This document shows positions 1-8,926 of a stretch of 64,000 bases of DNA, piece after piece. Numbering within the stretch: position 1 is the first letter of the stretch; each line of letters begins with the position of its first letter. Source of the stretch: Epilithonimonas caeni DSM 17710 (GTDB lineage Bacteria; Bacteroidota; Bacteroidia; Flavobacteriales; Weeksellaceae); the NCBI RefSeq assembly GCF_000426465.1, contig NZ_AUFK01000018.1, positions 1 through 64,000 of the forward strand, in the 5' to 3' direction. The notes beneath the pieces are model-generated. The model was not told the DNA's origin. It worked only from the letters and a program-made list of their open reading frames with translations, and made no database searches. Both the position numbers and the translations under genes were made by a program.

Positions 1-1
1 T

Positions 2-316
2 CTGACCAACGAATTTAAACTCTCTGCCAAGGAAATTTCTGATTATTACAGAAAGCGGTGGGACATTGAAGTGTTTTTCAGGTTCCTGAAACAGGAACTC
101 AACCTAAGTCACCTGGTTTCAATGAACAAGAACGGGATTGAAGTGATGGTCTATATGACAATGATTGCAGCGATGCTTTTGTTGATCTACAAAAAAGCCA
201 ATAATCTGGGCTACAAAACCGCTAAAAGACGAATAGCCATGGAGCTCCGGGATATGATAACTGCTATTCTAATCATATTTGCAGGAGGCGACCCAGGTAA
301 AGTTTTTAAAACATAA
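2..316 (+). mobile_element. IS4-family transposase, C-terminal fragment (cut by window edge)
   Basis: The frame is open from base 2 to a TAA at 314-316 and has no start inside the window, so this is the last ~104 residues of a longer protein. It carries YYRKRWDIEVFFRFLKQ, which fits the Y-(2)-R-(3)-E-(6)-K signature around the catalytic glutamate of IS4-type DDE transposases. It is followed by a hydrophobic stretch (VMVYMTMIAAMLLLIY), common at the end of these proteins. DDE transposases cut and re-join element ends. The N-terminal Asp residues and left inverted repeat lie outside the window, so activity cannot be judged. I did not recognise a right terminal repeat with confidence. Confidence 0.8.
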
Positions 317-319
317 AAA

Positions 320-343
320 ATGGTCGGAATTTCTTCCGACCAT
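320..343 (+). terminator. Hairpin after the transposase
   Basis: A perfect 10-bp stem (ATGGTCGGAA / TTCCGACCAT) with a TTTC loop lies 3 bases after the transposase stop. There is no strong T run directly behind it, so it may be a weak terminator or part of the insertion element's end. Confidence 0.45.
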
Positions 344-365
344 GACTAGAATATTTCCCGCTTTT

Positions 366-530
366 TTAGTTTTTACCCCTTGATAGAAGCCACATTACTA
401 AGCCGATCACACCGACTACAAGGATAATTCCCCACCACATACCGGCTTTGAAAATTGTTTCTATTGCTTCGCAGCTTGTTAACAATCCTAAGATTAGGAA
501 TAATGGAAGAATATTGATATATTTTTTCAT
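366..530 (-). CDS. Small lipoprotein/membrane peptide, 54 aa
   Basis: ATG at 530, TAA at 366-368. The N-terminus is a lipoprotein signal (MKKYINILPLFLILGLLTSC) with lipobox LLTSC, so Cys20 should be the lipidated residue. After EAIETIFKAGMWWG comes a second hydrophobic helix (IILVVGVIGLVMWLL) and a basic end (SRGKN). The expected product is a tiny envelope protein held by lipid plus one transmembrane helix. I recognise the general type (short orphan envelope lipoproteins of flavobacteria) but no function. It stands alone between the IS fragment and another tiny gene on the same strand. Confidence 0.7.
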   Translation of the reverse strand: MKKYINILPLFLILGLLTSCEAIETIFKAGMWWGIILVVGVIGLVMWLLSRGKN

Positions 531-635
531 AATTTATTTATTTGTGCTGAAAATCCAAAACTTAAGCCAAAATGTTATTTTTTTGATAAAAATTGGAATT
601 AGGATTTTATTTTTCACATAAATTGCTAAAAACAA

Positions 636-656
636 AACCACCGAAAATCAGTGGTT
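636..656 (-). terminator. Rho-independent terminator of the 38-aa gene
   Basis: Stem AACCAC / GTGGTT with a 9-base loop. On the minus strand it is followed by TTTTGTTTTT, the expected T tract, 14 bases after the stop of the gene at 670-786. Confidence 0.5.
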
Positions 657-669
657 ATTGGTTTATGCT

Positions 670-786
670 TTAATAGTTTTTTTTAATTTTATTTTTATTC
701 GTCCTCTCTTCTATCTTGTTCACGATATACCCGATAACAAAAGGGGCAAGCCAAGTGAGTGCCATTCTTAACAATCTTGATTTCAT
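670..786 (-). CDS. Small basic membrane-associated peptide, 38 aa
   Basis: ATG at 786, TAA at 670-672, followed by a terminator-like hairpin. The predicted peptide begins MKSRLLRMALTWLAPFVIGY, continues IVNKIEERTN and ends in a lysine/asparagine-rich tail (KNKIKKNY). One amphipathic or membrane helix (residues 8-24) precedes a strongly charged tail. Length and layout resemble the short uncharacterised single-helix proteins often found in flavobacterial genomes. Function is unknown. Support comes from the clean start, the helix-plus-basic-tail composition and the terminator directly behind it. It lies 39 bases downstream of the WYL regulator stop on the same strand. Confidence 0.55.
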   Translation of the reverse strand: MKSRLLRMALTWLAPFVIGYIVNKIEERTNKNKIKKNY

Positions 787-825
787 ATCTTTAAATTTTT
801 TAAGATTATTACAAGAAATGCGCCA

Positions 826-1836
826 TTATTGATTTTCATCAGAACTGTAATTCTGAACGGCTTCTTTTAAGCTTTTATAAATTCTTTGCTTTAATTTTCT
901 GGGAGCCAAAACTTTGATAAACTCTCCCATTCCGAGGATCGTTCTTTCTAATTCGAAATTCAGCTGAACACAGATTTTGAAAGTTGTTCCCATTTCGTCT
1001 TCTTTTATAATTTCCTGAGAATGATGAAAAGGTTTGGTTTTCACATAAGGCGCGTGCTTTTGAGTGATAAAAAAAATCACATTTTGAGGACGTTGTGTCT
1101 CGGAAACCGTTGCGCCGATCACTTCTCCGAAATATCTGTCCGCATTGAAATCTTTGTCGATATATTCGATTTTGTCTTCAATGGTAATTTCTTCCATTCT
1201 GTCCAAGGCTAGATTCATGATCTTGTTCTTGTGCCAACAGATGAGAAACCAACGGTTATTATATTCCTTTAATAATTGTGGATGTACGATGTACTTATTG
1301 GATTCTCTGGCTTTGAAACTTTTGTAAAGAATATTCAAGACCTTTTTATTGAGGATACTTTCGTAAAGAATATCAATGTGTTCAAGACCTTTTAGCTGTT
1401 CGTTTTTATCAAGATGAATAATGGATTTCTGATTGGTCGACTGAATCGAATCTTCCAATTTTTGGATTACACCGTTCATCTCCCTGAACATTGAAAAATC
1501 CTTGAACTGTTTCAGAATCTGGACGGCGTTATTCATTGCCTTCAAATCATTTTCATTGACGGAAATATTATGAATACTGTAATCCGGATCGCTGTATCGA
1601 TAATATCTTCTTTCATAAACTTCGATTGGCGCTTCATAACCGAACTTCTCACTTCGCATATTCTGAAGGTCCAATTGAATGGTTCGTTTACTAACAAAAG
1701 ATTCTTTGCCTTCAAATTCAAACAAAGCTTCGGAACATTCATCCATCAGATCTTCCAAAGTATATTTTTTATACTTATTCTTCAGACATTTGTCTAACGT
1801 TTTGTAACGGATAAGTGCGTTTTTATTTGAAGACAT
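826..1836 (-). CDS. WYL-domain transcriptional regulator
   Basis: A 336-residue regulator of the HTH plus WYL type (YafY/PafC-like). The first ~75 residues hold a winged-helix-like DNA-binding part (TLEDLMDECSEALFEF then SKRTIQLDLQNMR, the usual recognition helix of this family). The WYL domain spans roughly 150-235, with KVLNILYKSF, HPQLLKEYNNRWFLICW (the aromatic motif that names the family) and LALDRMEEI. The C-terminal ~85 residues form the usual WCX-like extension. WYL regulators bind nucleotide-type or nucleic-acid ligands and are frequent beside defence and RNA-repair genes. The next genes are hopJ and the divergent rtcB operon, so control of the latter is plausible but is inference. 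The ATG at 1836 gives the full family length. Confidence 0.88.
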   Translation of the reverse strand: MSSNKNALIRYKTLDKCLKNKYKKYTLEDLMDECSEALFEFEGKESFVSKRTIQLDLQNMRSEKFGYEAPIEVYERRYYRYSDPDYSIHNISVNENDLKAMNNAVQILKQFKDFSMFREMNGVIQKLEDSIQSTNQKSIIHLDKNEQLKGLEHIDILYESILNKKVLNILYKSFKARESNKYIVHPQLLKEYNNRWFLICWHKNKIMNLALDRMEEITIEDKIEYIDKDFNADRYFGEVIGATVSETQRPQNVIFFITQKHAPYVKTKPFHHSQEIIKEDEMGTTFKICVQLNFELERTILGMGEFIKVLAPRKLKQRIYKSLKEAVQNYSSDENQ

Positions 1837-1855
1837 TTTGTTGAATTTAAGTTAT

Positions 1856-1980
1856 ACACAAAGGCACAAATTTTATTTAATTCAAATATTTTTAAGGCAA
1901 AAGACTCAAAATTTAATTTCGAAGATAAAATCCTAGCGCTTTAAAAACATAATATTATTATTTCCATTGTGCCTTTGTGT
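1856..1980. repeat. MITE-like element with 14-bp inverted ends
   Basis: ACACAAAGGCACAA (1856-1869) is repeated exactly in inverted orientation as TTGTGCCTTTGTGT (1967-1980). The 97 bases between are AT-rich and non-coding. The element fills the gap between hopJ and the WYL gene. It could be a small non-autonomous mobile repeat or a long hairpin. Confidence 0.5.
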
Positions 1981-1986
1981 TAAAAA

Positions 1987-2319
1987 TTATTTCTTAGCTA
2001 AAGCCTCTCCCTCAAACAAAACCCCGTCCCAACCAAACTCGATAAAATTTCTGATATTCTGATGGTCTGTCCTTTCTGGATTCTGTAAAACATCAGTTCT
2101 GTAAAAATCTCCGAATAAAGCCAAAGTCTCTTCCTTCGAAAGTTGATTCAATTTTGCAAAACTGAAAACTTTGCACGAACCATTATTTTGATCGGCTTCA
2201 TTGACTGTATTTCCATTTGTGAACTTTGTTGGGGTAAAATCATAATTTTCATCAATAAAAGCAATGACACCTTTGAAATCAATTATTTCTGGTGAGTTTT
2301 TCAGCTGTTCTAAAATCAT
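1987..2319 (-). CDS. HopJ-family protein
   Basis: 110 residues matching the family named after Pseudomonas HopJ: an N-terminal helix (LEQLKNSPEIIDFKGVIAFI), the core DENYDFTPTKFTNG and NNGSCKVFSFAKLNQL, then EETLALFGDFYRTDVLQ and NFIEFGWDGVLFEG near the end. In most bacteria that carry it there is no type III secretion system, so the 'effector' label is historical and the molecular role is unknown. It lacks a signal peptide and should be cytoplasmic. The ATG at 2319 is the only reasonable start. It is divergent from rtcB, with 95 bases between the starts. Confidence 0.88.
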   Translation of the reverse strand: MILEQLKNSPEIIDFKGVIAFIDENYDFTPTKFTNGNTVNEADQNNGSCKVFSFAKLNQLSKEETLALFGDFYRTDVLQNPERTDHQNIRNFIEFGWDGVLFEGEALAKK

Positions 2320-2348
2320 TTTAATAAAATTTCATCAAAAATACCTAA

Positions 2349-3797
<1,449 letters not shown>

Positions 3798-3830
3798 ATT
3801 TATTAGTTTCCATAACTTTAAAAGCAGACT

Positions 3831-4166
3831 ATGAAAAATCTCTACAACAAAGGTAAATATCGTTCATTTGAATATGCAAAACATTTGCGTCCATTTCTAA
3901 AAAGAATCGGAAACAAAAAATGGCGAAAAACTGAAAAGCAGGAAATTGAAAATCAATTGAAGGATTTTGTTCGATTTCAGAAAGCCAGAAAGAAAAAACA
4001 ATTTAAAATTTGGGTAAAAATCACAACAGAAGATAATGCTAGAAAATATTCAGAGTACAAAAATTTTTATTCTGAAAAATCATTTCAAGATTCCATTAAA
4101 AGAAATTCTGTAACACATTTTTTTATCCTAAAAAATAAAAACAATGAAAACAAAAATAATAGATAA
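3831..4166 (+). CDS. Small, very basic hypothetical protein in the rtcB operon
   Basis: A 111-residue protein unusually rich in Lys/Arg, with long charged helices (FLKRIGNKKWRKTEKQEIEN, FVRFQKARKKKQFKIWVKIT). There is no signal peptide or membrane helix. The composition is compatible with nucleic-acid binding, but I do not recognise a family. It starts 33 bases after rtcB, and its last 23 bases overlap the start of the next gene in another frame, which supports translation as part of one operon. An RNA-binding helper for the ligase is a guess only. Confidence 0.65.
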   Translation: MKNLYNKGKYRSFEYAKHLRPFLKRIGNKKWRKTEKQEIENQLKDFVRFQKARKKKQFKIWVKITTEDNARKYSEYKNFYSEKSFQDSIKRNSVTHFFILKNKNNENKNNR

Positions 4167-4893
4167 ATTAAAAACTCTTGAAAAAGAGAAAAATATAGAG
4201 ATACTTTTCGCGATAGAATCAGGAAGTCGTTCTTGGGGATTTGCTTCTCCAGACAGCGATTATGATATACGTTTTATATACAAGCATCCGGTAGACTGGT
4301 ATCTTTCCCCTTGGGAAAAACGGGACACGATAGAATTTATGACAGAAGATGATTTGGATGGTTCTGGTTGGGATTTGAAGAAGACTTTTCATTTATTGAA
4401 CAAATCCAACGTTCCACTCTTGGAGCATTTGTTTTCACATATACTTTATATAAAAAACGATGCTTTTTTGGAAAAGGTGCTACCTTTAGCAAAAGAAGCT
4501 TTTTCTCCTGTTTCGGTAGTTTTCCATTATTTATCAATAAGTAAAAAATATTTGGAATCGTGTAATAAAGAGGAAGTGAAGCTTAAAGATTATTTCTATT
4601 GCTTAAGGACAACTTTAGCCTCAAAATGGGTGGTTGAGAAAGGAACTTTTCCGCCGTTAATATTTCACGAAATGTTAGATTTGTTGCCTGAAAATATATT
4701 TGATAAAGTTCAATTTTTATTGAATGTAAAATCTGAGAACGGAGAAAAATATTTCCACACTCAGGATTGGGAACTTTTTGAGTATCTCAAATCAGAGATA
4801 GAAAATCTTTCAGAAAAAGCAAAAACTTTGAGAGCAGGAAATCTTGATAAATCAGAAGCTGAAAAAGTATTTGTAGAATTATTAAAATCATAA
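4144..4893 (+). CDS. RlaP-type nucleotidyltransferase (first copy)
   Basis: 249 residues of the DNA polymerase beta superfamily. The active-site signature is near the N-terminus: ESGSRSWGFASPDSDYDIR (about 26-44), i.e. GS followed by DxD, which should bind two metals and the NTP. Later parts (HYLSISKKYLE, LRTTLASKWVV) form the helical C-terminal half typical of the family once called YcgL-like nucleotidyltransferases (Pfam RlaP). Comparative genomics by others links these proteins to RNA-repair operons, where they are proposed to add nucleotides or trim and modify RNA ends. The biochemical substrate is unproven. Overlap with the gene before and a 2-base gap to the gene after indicate translational coupling. 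Confidence 0.85.
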   Translation: MKTKIIDKLKTLEKEKNIEILFAIESGSRSWGFASPDSDYDIRFIYKHPVDWYLSPWEKRDTIEFMTEDDLDGSGWDLKKTFHLLNKSNVPLLEHLFSHILYIKNDAFLEKVLPLAKEAFSPVSVVFHYLSISKKYLESCNKEEVKLKDYFYCLRTTLASKWVVEKGTFPPLIFHEMLDLLPENIFDKVQFLLNVKSENGEKYFHTQDWELFEYLKSEIENLSEKAKTLRAGNLDKSEAEKVFVELLKS

Positions 4894-4895
4894 TC

Positions 4896-5960
4896 ATGAT
4901 AACCATTGATTTTTTAAAAGAAAACAACCTCATCCTTTTCGAAGCCATTTCCGGAAGCAAGTCTTTCGGATTGGCAACGGAAAATTCGGATACAGATATA
5001 AAAGGCGTTTTTTATTTGCCGAAAGATTTATTTTATGGTTTAGAATATATTCAGCAGATTTCTAATGAAACTAATGATATTGTCTATTATGAAATCGGGC
5101 GTTTTGTTGAACTTCTATTAAAAAACAATCCGAATATTCTGGAAATTCTCGCAACACCAGAAGATTGTATTCTTTACAAACATCCGATAATGGATAAGTT
5201 TTGTCAAGAAGATTTTCTGTCAAAACTTTGTAAAGATACTTTTGGCGGATATGCGTCAACTCAGATTCAGAAAGCAAGAGGACTTAATAAAAAGATTGTG
5301 AATCCGGTTGAAAAAGGACGAAAAGGGATTCTTGATTTTTGTGTGGTTTTGGAATACTCAAATTCAATTGCAGCTAAAGATTGGTTAAAGGTAAGAAGCT
5401 TTGTACAGGAAAATTGCGGTTTGGTAAAAATGCCAAATTCAAAAGGCGTTTTTGCTTTGTTTTATGATATAATCGGAGATAAAAACTACAACGGAATTTT
5501 TAAAAATGAAGATTCTAACGAAGTCAGTCTATCATCCGTTCCAAAAGAAGAAAAGCCAGAAGCCTATTTATTTTTCAATCAGGACGCCTATTCTACTTAC
5601 TGCAAAAGTTATAAAGAATATTGGGATTGGGTAGCAAAAAGAAATGAAGACCGATACAATACCAATCAAAAGCACGGAAAAAACTACGACAGCAAAAATA
5701 TGATGCATACGATTCGGCTTTTGCAATCGGCTGTTAATATTTTCAAGAATAATAAGATTGAAATACGTGTTAAAAACCGCAATGAGCTTTTGGATATCAA
5801 AGCCGGAAATCGGGATTATGATGATTTGCTTTTATTAGCTGACCAATTAATCAAAGAATTGAACTTATTAGCGAAAAGTTCTTCATTACCAGATTTTCCT
5901 GATAAAGAAAAAGTTGAGAGAACATTAATAGAAATCAGGGAAGAATTATATCAATATTAA
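4896..5960 (+). CDS. RlaP-type nucleotidyltransferase (second copy)
   Basis: A 354-residue protein of the same superfamily as its upstream neighbour but longer. The signature is LFEAISGSKSFGLATENSDTDIKG in its parts: GSKSFG at about 20-25 and DTDIKG at about 33-38. A long helical region follows (ILEILATPEDCILYKHP, KARGLNKKIVNPVEKGRKG, MMHTIRLLQSAVNIF). The MMHTIRLL helix is typical of the larger RlaP-like subgroup. It begins 2 bases after the first copy. Two diverged copies in tandem behind an RNA ligase suggest either two end-processing activities or a heterodimer. The sequence shows operon structure and family; the role in RNA repair is inferred. Confidence 0.85.
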   Translation: MITIDFLKENNLILFEAISGSKSFGLATENSDTDIKGVFYLPKDLFYGLEYIQQISNETNDIVYYEIGRFVELLLKNNPNILEILATPEDCILYKHPIMDKFCQEDFLSKLCKDTFGGYASTQIQKARGLNKKIVNPVEKGRKGILDFCVVLEYSNSIAAKDWLKVRSFVQENCGLVKMPNSKGVFALFYDIIGDKNYNGIFKNEDSNEVSLSSVPKEEKPEAYLFFNQDAYSTYCKSYKEYWDWVAKRNEDRYNTNQKHGKNYDSKNMMHTIRLLQSAVNIFKNNKIEIRVKNRNELLDIKAGNRDYDDLLLLADQLIKELNLLAKSSSLPDFPDKEKVERTLIEIREELYQY

Positions 5961-6016
5961 CCCAATGTAATTATCCATAGCCTTGAGTTGTCTTAACTCT
6001 GGAACATTAAACAAAA

Positions 6017-7453
6017 ATGAAGAAATCAATCCTAATATTATTGACTTTTGCATCACAGATCACTTTTGCACAATTACCTGCAGACAGTATAAAAGCGATA
6101 ATCAAGCAAGAAGTTAACAACAAAAGAAGCAAAAGTATTGTCGTCGGAATCGTTGATAAAAACGGAAGACAAATCTATTCTGAAGGCGTTTTGAGTGATA
6201 AAAATCCCGCTTTGCCAGATGGAAATACAGTTTATGAAATCGGTTCTATCACAAAGGTTTTTACTTCTCTCCTATTGGCGAATATGAGTTTGAAGCACGA
6301 AGTTAACCTGAACGACCTGATCTCAAAATATCTTCCGAAAAATGTAAGATCACCTACAAGAAACGGAAAAGAGATTACCTTATCCAATCTCTCCACCCAT
6401 CGGTCAACTTTCCCGAGATTTCCTTACAATGTTGACCCGAAAAACTTAGACCAGCCTTATGCAGATTATAGCGTGAAACTGTTATATGAATATGTTTCAG
6501 ATTTCAAACCGGGTTTTGACATCGATTCCAGATGGCAGTATTCCAATGTTGCTTACGGCGTTTTGGGTGAAATTCTGACTTCTGTGGCTCATAAAAAGAA
6601 TTACGAGTCCTTTGTGCAGGATGTCATTTGCAAGCCTTTAAAGATGAAAAGCACCGTGATCACCTTCACTCCGGAAATCAAAAAAAGAGCAGCAACCGGG
6701 CATTCGGAATACGGTGAACCTGTCGATTTTATCGAGCTGGGTGCGATTGAGGCCGGCGGCGGTTTCCGTTCTACAGCCAATGATATGCTCACTTTTGTGG
6801 CTGCCAATCTGGGATTCATCCAATCCGATATTTATCCGGCAATGGAACTCACACATCTGCAGCAAGCTAAAAAAGACGGCAATAGAGGTTATGTCACACT
6901 CGGCTGGACCTTGCAAAATGACGATGGAAGGTATATTATTTTCAAAGACGGCGGAACGCCAGGATTCAGGACATTTTTAGGGATTGATAAAAAGAATGGA
7001 TTCGGTGTTGTTGTTCTGTCGAATTCCAATAATGGTGTCACCGATATTGGTAATCACATTATTGATCCTACTTCGAAGATAACACCTTATAAATATCCCT
7101 GGAAACTACTGGATACATTGCGAACAACGGTCAATCAATCTGGTGTAGATGGAGGAATCAATCTATATAAAAGATTGAAAATCTCAAAAGCACCAGATCT
7201 ATATTTCAATGAAAATCAGCTCAATTATCTCGGTCACGAATTAAGGAAAGCCAATAAAATAAATGATGCTATTAAGATATTCGAACTGAATGTCACCGAA
7301 TATCCAGCTTCTACTCTCCCCTATGAAAATCTTGGCGAAGTTTACAAAAGGAATAATAACAGGAAAAGAGCAGTCGAATGCTTCAGAAAGGCGCAGGAAT
7401 TGGAACCGGAAAACCCACGCTGGAAGTTTCTTCTTGATAAATTGACAAACTAA
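6017..7453 (+). CDS. Secreted beta-lactamase-fold serine hydrolase with C-terminal TPR
   Basis: 478 residues. A Sec signal peptide (MKKSILILLTFASQITFAQ) is followed by a class C beta-lactamase/DD-peptidase fold: SITK (EIGSITKVFTSLL, SxxK nucleophile and base at about 79-82), YSN (RWQYSNVAYGVLGEIL, second motif) and FKDGGTPGF (third-motif region, HxG-like). Residues ~400-475 add tetratricopeptide repeats (DAIKIFELNVTEYP, PYENLGEVYKRNNNRKRAVE). Such periplasmic enzymes act on peptidoglycan peptides, D-amino-acid esters or beta-lactams, and the sequence does not decide which. It starts 56 bases after the RlaP genes with no terminator seen between, so it may be read through from that operon, but its function looks unrelated. 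Confidence 0.88.
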   Translation: MKKSILILLTFASQITFAQLPADSIKAIIKQEVNNKRSKSIVVGIVDKNGRQIYSEGVLSDKNPALPDGNTVYEIGSITKVFTSLLLANMSLKHEVNLNDLISKYLPKNVRSPTRNGKEITLSNLSTHRSTFPRFPYNVDPKNLDQPYADYSVKLLYEYVSDFKPGFDIDSRWQYSNVAYGVLGEILTSVAHKKNYESFVQDVICKPLKMKSTVITFTPEIKKRAATGHSEYGEPVDFIELGAIEAGGGFRSTANDMLTFVAANLGFIQSDIYPAMELTHLQQAKKDGNRGYVTLGWTLQNDDGRYIIFKDGGTPGFRTFLGIDKKNGFGVVVLSNSNNGVTDIGNHIIDPTSKITPYKYPWKLLDTLRTTVNQSGVDGGINLYKRLKISKAPDLYFNENQLNYLGHELRKANKINDAIKIFELNVTEYPASTLPYENLGEVYKRNNNRKRAVECFRKAQELEPENPRWKFLLDKLTN

Positions 7454-7460
7454 AATCATT

Positions 7461-7490
7461 ATCCGTCTCAAAAAGACGGATATTTTTTTC
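7461..7490 (+). terminator. Rho-independent terminator
   Basis: Stem ATCCGTCT / AGACGGAT, loop CAAAA, followed by ATTTTTTTC. It lies 7 bases after the serine hydrolase stop. Confidence 0.85.
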
Positions 7491-7618
7491 ACCCATTTGC
7501 TCCCGATAACACAGATCTGCAATCTGCCCTTTCCCGTTACCGCACGAACCAATAATCCAATCCAGAGTTTCCAAGCCCCTGGTATAATTAAATAACTTGT
7601 GCTCTCTTTTACATGTTA

Positions 7619-8749
7619 TTAGTTATCCAATTGTTTCCATGCTGAGCCATTCCAGCCGAAAAAATGAGAATTTTGGAATATTATAGTTCCGGCTCCTCCT
7701 TGAGGAATAGGAGTAGTTGATCCGTTTACGATGGTATTTGAAATATAGGATGTTGAAATTTTCACAGCTCCGTTTACATCCAGTTTTTCTTTAGGAGTTA
7801 GAGAGTTAATGCCTAAATTGTCTTTAATATAATTATATGTGATTGATGTACCTGTTCCCTCATTATCCTGAAAAATACCATATCTGTTTCCGGACACTGT
7901 TCCGGAAGTATCTGTGGTAAGAATATAAACTCCGTAGGAATTTCCCATAATATTAGCAGTAGGTTGAATGTCCGTATTTAAATATATTCCATAGTTATTG
8001 CCTGAAACTTTTCCACCTGGTCTTGAGTTTACTGAAACACCATAATTATTACCATTTATAGTTGCTGAAGATTTTGGATTCGCAGTAATATCCAGTCCCC
8101 AGTTGTCAAATACCTGAGCAGAAGGATTGGCTTCAACCCAGATTCCACGGTTGTTTCCTGCTAAATTGGCTGTTGCATTTGCTCTTAAATAAATTCCCCT
8201 GGATTCAGCGGGGGTTTCAGTAATGGGGCTTGCATTTACCTCAATAGCATTCCAATTCCCTTCTGCTTTTGTTACATTAAGCTGTACGGACCCTGTAGTA
8301 TTTGTTCCTATGCTCACATTTCCCATCTGATATATGTTCTGGGTATTGGCAGTAGCTTCTGTATTTGTGGCACTATTATACCATGGTTCTACATATGAAG
8401 GGGTAAATTTTATCCAAACAGTTCCATCAAAATAATAGTATCCTAATGTTGTGACATTAATAGTCTTAGGAGTGACATCATCAGTGGTGGCGGTGGTTGT
8501 GTTATTCCCATCTAAAGCCTCAGTGATATATATGATTGCGCCTGTTTGATCTGTAGAATATTTATTGTCTTTCGATTTTAATTCAATTCCTTTCAGTCTG
8601 GGAACTATAATACCTTCCGCCGTAGTACCATCTGTCTTCTTTGCGGTAACATCCAGTGTAGCTTTTGGCTCCGGATTATTGATACCCACTTGTGCAGAAA
8701 CAAAGTAAAATGAAAGGATGGATAATGAGGTTAGAATTTGTTTTTTCAT
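7619..8749 (-). CDS. Secreted QVGIN-type surface protein with tandem beta repeats (copy 1)
   Basis: 376 residues with signal peptide MKKQILTSLSILSFYFVSA, then the QVGINNPEPKATLDV opening found in many flavobacterial exported proteins. Residues ~165-292 contain about seven imperfect 16-19-residue repeats of the pattern (Y/R/W)G(I/V)xxxxxPxxxxxxGNN, suggesting a beta-solenoid. The C-terminal part (LGINSLTPKEKLDVNG, AVKISTSY) resembles the neck of tail-fibre-like proteins, ending in GWNGSAWKQLDN. No type IX C-terminal sorting domain is visible. The first ~60 codons and the upstream region are nearly identical to the inverted paralogue at 10692. Exposure at the surface is inferred; the exact function is unknown. 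Confidence 0.85.
   Translation of the reverse strand: MKKQILTSLSILSFYFVSAQVGINNPEPKATLDVTAKKTDGTTAEGIIVPRLKGIELKSKDNKYSTDQTGAIIYITEALDGNNTTTATTDDVTPKTINVTTLGYYYFDGTVWIKFTPSYVEPWYNSATNTEATANTQNIYQMGNVSIGTNTTGSVQLNVTKAEGNWNAIEVNASPITETPAESRGIYLRANATANLAGNNRGIWVEANPSAQVFDNWGLDITANPKSSATINGNNYGVSVNSRPGGKVSGNNYGIYLNTDIQPTANIMGNSYGVYILTTDTSGTVSGNRYGIFQDNEGTGTSITYNYIKDNLGINSLTPKEKLDVNGAVKISTSYISNTIVNGSTTPIPQGGAGTIIFQNSHFFGWNGSAWKQLDN
7874..8257 (-). repeat. Tandem 16-19-residue repeats within the surface protein
   Basis: Seven degenerate protein repeats, for example RGIYLRANATANLAGNN, RGIWVEANPSAQVFDN, YGVSVNSRPGGKVSGNN and YGIYLNTDIQPTANIMGNS. Each starts with an aromatic or Arg followed by G(I/V) and ends near GN(N/S/R). 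The register suggests one turn of a beta-helix per repeat. Confidence 0.7.
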
Positions 8750-8813
8750 ATATGTGTTTTTAGAATTGTTAGTGTTTGCTCAAAAAATTTTGTGATGCAA
8801 AGGAACTCCAACA
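8628..8813 (-). repeat. Left arm of a 186-bp inverted repeat
   Basis: Covers 64 bases upstream and ~41 codons of the copy-1 surface gene. Read on the minus strand it matches 10628-10813 with only 6 differences that I count (~97% identity), including non-coding and silent positions. Confidence 0.85.
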
Positions 8814-8822
8814 GCAGACGTG

Positions 8823-8863
8823 AAAAAATAAAAACCCTTTTGAAATTATTAATTTTAGAAGGG
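8823..8863 (-). terminator. Terminator of the TPR/AraC regulator
   Basis: On the minus strand an imperfect stem CCCTTxTxAAATT / AATTTxAxAAGGG (8835-8863) is followed by TTTTTATTTTTT. A second 13-bp hairpin with one mismatch (8874-8905, ACAACTTTA / TAAAGTTGT) lies between it and the gene's stop. Confidence 0.65.
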
Positions 8864-8926
8864 CATAATGAGGACAACTTTACTATCAATGAATAATAAA
8901 GTTGTTCAAGTGAAATCGTTGTTTTA

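Noticed and set aside
1987-2319. HopJ as a type III effector
   Set aside because: No type III secretion genes in the window; the family is widespread in non-pathogens, so the name is historical.
7500-7618. Open minus-strand frame in the gap after the serine hydrolase
   Set aside because: It spans the terminator hairpin and ends without domain-like sequence. Treated as non-coding.
7619-8749. Type IX secretion C-terminal sorting domain on the surface proteins
   Set aside because: No conserved T9SS C-terminal beta domain (with its Gly/Lys pattern) is visible in any of the QxGIN proteins; export past the Sec step is unresolved.
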